From: an uncultured Bacteroidales bacterium | Lineage (GTDB): Bacteria; Bacteroidota; Bacteroidia; Bacteroidales; UBA932 | Assembly: GCA_900545245.1 (NCBI GenBank) | Contig: UQYV01000006.1 | Coordinates: 1-64,000, forward strand | DNA length: 64,000 nucleotides | Direction: 5' to 3' | Shown: one piece after another, positions 59,058 to 64,000 of the stretch | Position numbering within the stretch: position 1 is the stretch's first letter | How the letters are laid out: the number at the start of each line of letters is the position of its first letter | Made by a program: the position numbers and the translations under genes | The notes under the pieces: generated by a model | What the model saw: the letters and a program-made list of their open reading frames with translations, nothing else | What the model was told of the DNA's origin: nothing | Database searches by the model: none

Positions 59058-62000
59058 ATGTCGAAGACAGTATCATCCAAAATCGGAGCGCTGTTGCTGT
59101 CACTCATATTGTCAGTCTTTTGTGCTCTTCCATCATTTGCACAGAACGACAAGACAGTGACCATCGAGGCGAAAGACGTCGCTTTGGAGAAAGTGATGCA
59201 GCAGATTGAAAAACAGACGCGCTGTGTATTCCTCAACAAAGATGTCGACGTGAAGGAAAATGTTTCTGTAAGCATTTCCGGCAAGACTCTTTCCGAAGCT
59301 CTCAACATCCTTTTCAAAGGCAAGGACATCGAGTGGAAGATTGACTCCGGTCACATCATCATCTCGAAGAAAAGCATTGAATCTCCAATAGGGGGGGGTG
59401 GCAGCGCTAATTCTCAACAAATCAGCGGATTAGTCGTTGACGAGGACGGCCTGCCAATCATCGGTGTGGGTGTCATCATCCAAGGCACCACCATCGGAAC
59501 GGGCACCGACCTCGACGGTAATTTCGCGTTCATCCTGCCGGAGGGAATGGAGAACTCATCACTTGAGTTTTCCTGCCTCGGCTATTCTACCCAGACCCTA
59601 AAAATCGGTTCGCGCAGAGTTTTCAACATCACAATGAGCAGCGACGCCATAGTGATGGAAGGAACAGTCGTGACTGCACTCGGTATCAAGCGTTCGGAAA
59701 AAGCCCTGAGCTACAATGTCCAGCAGGTCAACGCCGACGAGGTGACGATGAACAAAGACGCGAACTTCATCAACTCTCTCAACGGTAAAGTTGCGGGACT
59801 TAACATCAACGCTTCCTCATCAGGAGTCGGTGGTGCGTCGAAGGTTGTGATGCGTGGTATGAAATCCATCAGCCAGTCTTCAAACGCACTTTATGTCATT
59901 GACGGTGTGCCAATGTACACAACCGCCCGCGACGGAGGCACACAGTTCGCTTCCCAGGGTTCGACAGACCCTATTGCCGACATCAACCCTGAAGACATCG
60001 AGAGCATTTCGGTGCTTACCGGTGCGGCTGCTGCGGCTCTTTACGGTTCCGATGCAGCCAACGGTGCGATTGTGGTGACGACAAAGAAGGGAAAGGAAGG
60101 CAAGCTCACCGCAACGGCTTCTGCTTCAGTCGAGCTTATGACTCCTTTCGTGCTTCCGCGTTTCCAGAACCGCTACGGCACGGGAGACCTCAATTCCTCC
60201 ATCGGTTCGGAAGTACGCAGCTGGGGTAAGCTTATGAACGAGGCCAACAACCCTCTCTACAACCCTGCAAAAGATTACTTCAGAACAGGCGTAACCCACA
60301 ACGAAACTGTTTCTGTCTCAATGGGTAACGAAAAGAACCAAAGCTATCTTTCAGGTTCATCGATTGACTCCTACGGAATTGTGCCGAACAACCGCTACAA
60401 CCGCTACAACTTCACATTCCGCAACACCACCTCCTTCCTCAAAGACAAGATGCATCTTGACTTCAGCGCGAGCTACATCAGCCAGAAGGACAAGAATATG
60501 ACCAATCAGGGTACCTACAACAACCCTCTCGTCGGTGCGTACATCTTCCCTCGTTCAAACGACTGGGGGGCTGTCAGAATGTATGAGAGATATGACGTTG
60601 TTCGCCGTCTCTCCACACAGTACTGGCCGATAGGTGATGCTGGTATGACAATGCAGAACCCATACTGGATTAATTACCGCAACCTCCGTGAGAACCGCAA
60701 GGATCGTTTTATGCTGAACGCTCAACTCAGCTACGACATCCTCGACTGGTTGAATGTTTCGGGTCGTGTGAAGATGGACCGATCAGCCACCAAATACACC
60801 GAGAAATTCTACGCCTCCACATTCACCCAGCTCACAGAGAGCTCTCAGAACGGACTCTATGGAATCTCGGAAATGACTGATCGTCAAATCTATGCAGACT
60901 TCCTCGTGAACATCAACAAACGATTTGGAACAGACTGGAGTCTTCAGGTCAACCTCGGTACCTCAATTTCCGATATGTACTATGACGCGCTCAAAAACCG
61001 CGGTCCTATCGCTGACGGACAGATGTCCGCAGAGCGTGCCGGCATCGCAAACGTGTTCAACGTACAGAACCTGAGCAACTCCACAAAGACCACCAGACTT
61101 CAGGAAGGATGGCGCGAACAGACCCAGTCAATCTTCGGTTCGGCCGAATTGGGATACAAGGGGGCCTACTATCTCACTCTCACTGCACGCAACGACTGGC
61201 CTTCACAGCTCGCCGGACCTCACTCCAACAGAAAGTCCTTCTTCTATCCGTCTATCGGAGGTTCAATCGTGCTCTCGCAGATTATTCCGAATATGCCTAA
61301 AGAACTCGAATATCTCAAAATCAGAGGTTCTTATGCATCTGTTGGTACGGCATTCGAGCGCTACATCGCAAACCCGCTCTACAGCTGGAATGCAAGCGGA
61401 CTGAGCTGGAACACCCAAACTCAGTATCCGGTCTACAACCTCAAGCCTGAGCTCACCAACTCATTCGAAGTGGGTCTTTCAATGAGGTTCCTCCACTACT
61501 TCAATCTCGACGCAACCTACTATCACACAAATACAAAGAACCAGACTTTCAACCCGCAGATTTCCACCGGTTCCGGTTCGTCGGACATCTTCATCCAGTC
61601 CGGAGACGTGAGAAACCAGGGTCTTGAGCTCACTCTCGGGTTCAGCAACACTTGGAACAAGTTCACTTGGAACAGCAACTACACCTTCTCATTCAACGAG
61701 AACAAGGTGATGTCGCTCGCAGACAATGTGACCAACCCTGCAACCGGAGAGACCTTCTCTGTTTCGCAGCTTGATATGAACGGACTCGGTCTGGCACACT
61801 TCATTCTCCGTGAAGGCGGTTCGCTCGGTGACCTCTACTCCCTCGGAGACTTCAACTACGACTCTAACGGACGCATCATCGTCAACGAAGACGGCACTGT
61901 GACCACGAGAACATTCTCAGACACAAAGGATTATGTCAAACTCGGAAGCGTTCTTCCAAGGTCCAATATGTCTTGGAGAAATGACTTCAGCATTGCAGGT

Positions 62001-62450
62001 TTCAACTTCGGATTCCTCATCACTGCAAGAATCGGCGGCATCGTCTACTCAAGCACACAAGCCATCCTCGACTACTACGGTGTCTCTGAGGCTTCAGCAC
62101 TTGCACGCGACAACGGCGGAGTCTTCCTCAACGGCGGAGACAAGCTTGACGCCAACAAATGGTACAGCTCAGTCGGCGGTTCCAATCCGCTTCCGCAGGA
62201 ATACACCTATTCCGGCACCAATGTACGTCTCCAGGAGGCTTCAATCGGCTACACCTTCCCAAGAAAGATGCTCGGCAATGTTTGCGACCTCAGCCTTTCG
62301 ATTGTCGGCCGCAACTTGTGGATGATTTACAACAAGGCGCCTTTCGACCCGGAATCCATAGCCACGACAGGGAACTACTACCAGGGCATCGACCACTTTA
62401 TGATGCCGTCCCTCCGCAATTTCGGATTTAATGTGCGAATTACATTCTAA
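59058..62450 (+). CDS. SusC/RagA TonB-linked receptor with STN signalling domain
   Basis: A 1130-aa receptor. Signal peptide (LILSVFCALPSFAQ), STN (secretin/TonB N-terminal) domain about 30-105 (VTIEAKDVALEKVMQQIEKQ, GKTLSEALNILFKGKDIEWK), a Gly4 linker encoded by G8 (59391-59398), CarboxypepD_reg domain (ISGLVVDEDGLPIIGVGVII, GTDLDGNFAF), TonB plug (NSLNGKVAGLNI, ALYVIDGVPMY, SVLTGAAAAALYGSDAANGA) and the barrel, ending SLRNFGFNVRITF. The STN domain fits direct signalling to the FecR protein upstream. SusD follows 18 bp later. Confidence 0.95.
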   Translation: MSKTVSSKIGALLLSLILSVFCALPSFAQNDKTVTIEAKDVALEKVMQQIEKQTRCVFLNKDVDVKENVSVSISGKTLSEALNILFKGKDIEWKIDSGHIIISKKSIESPIGGGGSANSQQISGLVVDEDGLPIIGVGVIIQGTTIGTGTDLDGNFAFILPEGMENSSLEFSCLGYSTQTLKIGSRRVFNITMSSDAIVMEGTVVTALGIKRSEKALSYNVQQVNADEVTMNKDANFINSLNGKVAGLNINASSSGVGGASKVVMRGMKSISQSSNALYVIDGVPMYTTARDGGTQFASQGSTDPIADINPEDIESISVLTGAAAAALYGSDAANGAIVVTTKKGKEGKLTATASASVELMTPFVLPRFQNRYGTGDLNSSIGSEVRSWGKLMNEANNPLYNPAKDYFRTGVTHNETVSVSMGNEKNQSYLSGSSIDSYGIVPNNRYNRYNFTFRNTTSFLKDKMHLDFSASYISQKDKNMTNQGTYNNPLVGAYIFPRSNDWGAVRMYERYDVVRRLSTQYWPIGDAGMTMQNPYWINYRNLRENRKDRFMLNAQLSYDILDWLNVSGRVKMDRSATKYTEKFYASTFTQLTESSQNGLYGISEMTDRQIYADFLVNINKRFGTDWSLQVNLGTSISDMYYDALKNRGPIADGQMSAERAGIANVFNVQNLSNSTKTTRLQEGWREQTQSIFGSAELGYKGAYYLTLTARNDWPSQLAGPHSNRKSFFYPSIGGSIVLSQIIPNMPKELEYLKIRGSYASVGTAFERYIANPLYSWNASGLSWNTQTQYPVYNLKPELTNSFEVGLSMRFLHYFNLDATYYHTNTKNQTFNPQISTGSGSSDIFIQSGDVRNQGLELTLGFSNTWNKFTWNSNYTFSFNENKVMSLADNVTNPATGETFSVSQLDMNGLGLAHFILREGGSLGDLYSLGDFNYDSNGRIIVNEDGTVTTRTFSDTKDYVKLGSVLPRSNMSWRNDFSIAGFNFGFLITARIGGIVYSSTQAILDYYGVSEASALARDNGGVFLNGGDKLDANKWYSSVGGSNPLPQEYTYSGTNVRLQEASIGYTFPRKMLGNVCDLSLSIVGRNLWMIYNKAPFDPESIATTGNYYQGIDHFMMPSLRNFGFNVRITF
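59391..59398 (+). repeat. G8 mononucleotide tract in SusC-2 (frame intact)
   Basis: Eight Gs encode the linker (PIGGGGSAN) between the STN and CarboxypepD_reg domains. A one-base change would end translation soon after. Confidence 0.85.
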
Positions 62451-62468
62451 TTACGAGGAGATATGATT

Positions 62469-64000
62469 ATGAGAAATATGACAATGACAAAGAATTTCCT
62501 CTGTTTCGCAGGGCTCGTATCACTCGGTCTTATGGCTCTTTCCTGCACAGGAAACTATCTGGAAATCAACACAAATCCATACGAAGTCAATCGTGAGCAG
62601 ACCCTCACCGACGGATATGCCACAGCAGCTGCAATCGCGGCTATGGGCGGAGCGGTCGTTTCAACCGACGTCAACACGGCTCAGTTCACCGACTGTCTGC
62701 TCGGCGGTCCGATGGGAGGATATTACTCCACAACCGGCGCATTCGAAAAGACCATTGACAACTACAACGCAACCGACGACTGGACGAGAGTGCTCCTTGC
62801 GAGTGACAGGATAATCCCGACTCTCTACTCCAACCTTTCGGAACTCAAGAGCATCACTGACGACCCTGTCACACTTTCAATAGCGAATATCATCAAGGTG
62901 ACCGCAATGCTCAGGGTGACAGACACTTATGGTCCAATCCCATATTCACAAATCGGACAGGGTGGAAAAATCACCGTAGCCTACGACTCACAGGAGAAGG
63001 TCTACGACACGATGTTCGGAGAACTCGACGCCTGCATCAAGACGCTGACCGACAACCGTCTTTCCGCAATCCCGTCCACCGCAGACCCTGTCTATGACGG
63101 TACAGCAGTGAAGTGGTGCAAATTCGCCAACTCTCTGAAACTCAGAATGGCGATGAGGATTGTCTATGTAGCTCCTGAAAAGGCGAAGAAATATGCCGAG
63201 GAGGCAGTGAGCCACGAAATCGGCGTTTTTGCGGACAATTCCGACAATGCGGCATTGCAGAAAGTGGCCTTTGGAGACAAGGGTAACCCTCTCTACACCG
63301 CCATCAAATACAACCAGCCGACCGGAAGCGTGACCGGTGGTGACACTCACGCAGCGGCTGACATCATCTGCTATATGAACGGCTACAACGACCCGCGTCG
63401 TGCAAAGTATTTCATCAAATCCGAATTTGACGGAATCGACTATGTGGGTATCAGAATCGGCATCGAAAAACCGTCTCTGAATAGCGTAGGTCGCAAATAC
63501 TCAGGTGTCAATGTGACCACTGAAGACCCGCTCGTGTGGATAAACGCCGCAGAGGTGGCATTCCTTAAGGCAGAGGCGAAGGCTGTGTTTGGCTTCAATA
63601 TGGGAGCAGGCAGTGCCGAGGACTTCTACAACGAGGGCATCAGACTCTCATTCGAGCAGTTCGGTCTCTCTGGTTATGCAGAGTATGCTGCGGACAACGT
63701 GAACAAGCCGGCAACCTATGCCGACCCTTCAGGTCTCAACAGCTACGCCGGAGTGCTTTCATCCCTCACAGTGAAATGGGACGAGGCGGCAACCCCGGCC
63801 CAGAAACAGGAGAGGATTATGATTCAGAAATGGATTGCAAACTTCAACAACGGCATCGAGGCTTGGTCTGACCATCGTCGCACCGGATATCCGAAGTTCT
63901 TCCCTGCAACTGACGCCGGCAACAAGAGCGGCGGTTCAGTGACAAACGAACACGGAGCACGCCGTATGGTCTACCCTCTCGCAGAGTACTCCAACAACGG
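62469..64000 (+). CDS. SusD/RagB family nutrient-binding lipoprotein, 3' truncated by window
   Basis: The frame is open from MRNMTMTKNFLCFAGLVSLG with a lipobox (MALSC) to the window end, 510 codons without a stop. An ATG at 62463 is also possible, but GAGGAG at 62455-62460 is better spaced for 62469. SusD-like features of the SusD_like-2 type are YLEINTNPYEVNREQTLTDG, KVTAMLRVTDTYGPIPYSQI, WCKFANSLKLRMAMRIVYVA, VWINAAEVAFLKAEAKAVFG, and RMVYPLAEYSNNG, the usual end region of the family. It pairs with the SusC upstream and binds the unknown ligand. Confidence 0.93.
   Translation, partial: MRNMTMTKNFLCFAGLVSLGLMALSCTGNYLEINTNPYEVNREQTLTDGYATAAAIAAMGGAVVSTDVNTAQFTDCLLGGPMGGYYSTTGAFEKTIDNYNATDDWTRVLLASDRIIPTLYSNLSELKSITDDPVTLSIANIIKVTAMLRVTDTYGPIPYSQIGQGGKITVAYDSQEKVYDTMFGELDACIKTLTDNRLSAIPSTADPVYDGTAVKWCKFANSLKLRMAMRIVYVAPEKAKKYAEEAVSHEIGVFADNSDNAALQKVAFGDKGNPLYTAIKYNQPTGSVTGGDTHAAADIICYMNGYNDPRRAKYFIKSEFDGIDYVGIRIGIEKPSLNSVGRKYSGVNVTTEDPLVWINAAEVAFLKAEAKAVFGFNMGAGSAEDFYNEGIRLSFEQFGLSGYAEYAADNVNKPATYADPSGLNSYAGVLSSLTVKWDEAATPAQKQERIMIQKWIANFNNGIEAWSDHRRTGYPKFFPATDAGNKSGGSVTNEHGARRMVYPLAEYSNN

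Noticed and set aside
60565..60570. G6 run in the SusC-2 barrel
   Set aside because: Short, encodes Trp-Gly in an ordinary context, and does not lie at a domain junction.

Overview
The window is bacterial chromosome from the phylum Bacteroidota, most likely order Bacteroidales. The indicators are two SusC/SusD pairs, many short lipoproteins with a Cys lipobox, BACON, DUF4843 and PKD-like lipoproteins, a TPR plus C-terminal helix-turn-helix regulator, an ECF sigma/FecR pair, and promoters of the Bacteroides type (TTTG, about 20 bp, TAnnTTTG). Genus cannot be fixed by reading. No rRNA, tRNA, integrase, transposase or CRISPR array was seen.

Layout. 1-9.8 kb is accessory and looks AT-richer: the tail of an AlbA_2/RecG-like regulator, then a minus-strand operon of secreted proteins and lipoproteins (small DUF3244-like protein, mini S74 chaperone protein, HExxH metalloprotease-like lipoprotein, several unknown lipoproteins) with visible decayed paralogues, and a TPR/HTH membrane regulator. 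9.8-13.1 kb holds a large outer-membrane barrel and a short CarboxypepD_reg protein. 13.2-21.4 kb is core: folK, a DUF59 Fe-S protein, sufE, sufS, ruvA, mnmG, ybeY, tonB, hflX, with two parS-like palindromes at mnmG. 21.5-35.6 kb is a seven-gene minus-strand nutrient-uptake operon: SusC, SusD, DUF4843 protein, PKD-like protein, a zinc metalloprotease, its catalytically dead paralogue, and a BACON lipoprotein. 35.7-49.3 kb is core again: sdhB, sdhA, ruvB, mfd, coaX, an outer-membrane barrel, a TPR protein, lptC, and a SurA/PpiD-like foldase. 49.3-53.5 kb is accessory: an Ig-like lipoprotein behind a promoter whose spacer is made of T and G tracts, an AAA_14/DUF4143 ATPase behind 33-bp-spaced repeats, and a small membrane protein. 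53.5-57.1 kb holds ychF, a secreted endonuclease/phosphatase-family protein and galK. 57.1 kb to the end is an ECF sigma factor divergent from fecR, an STN-containing SusC and a SusD that runs off the window.

How the genes work together. TonB supplies energy to the SusC receptors. Locus one couples a SusCD transporter to surface metalloproteases, suggesting peptide or glycoprotein uptake (inference). Locus two has the sigma/anti-sigma/STN-SusC parts of a trans-envelope signalling circuit. The most striking signal is the set of long G tracts: G7 in SusC-1 (reading frame broken), G8 at the equivalent linker of SusC-2 (frame intact), and G9 inside a promoter spacer. Together they suggest slipped-strand phase variation of surface proteins, although assembly error at homopolymers must be excluded.
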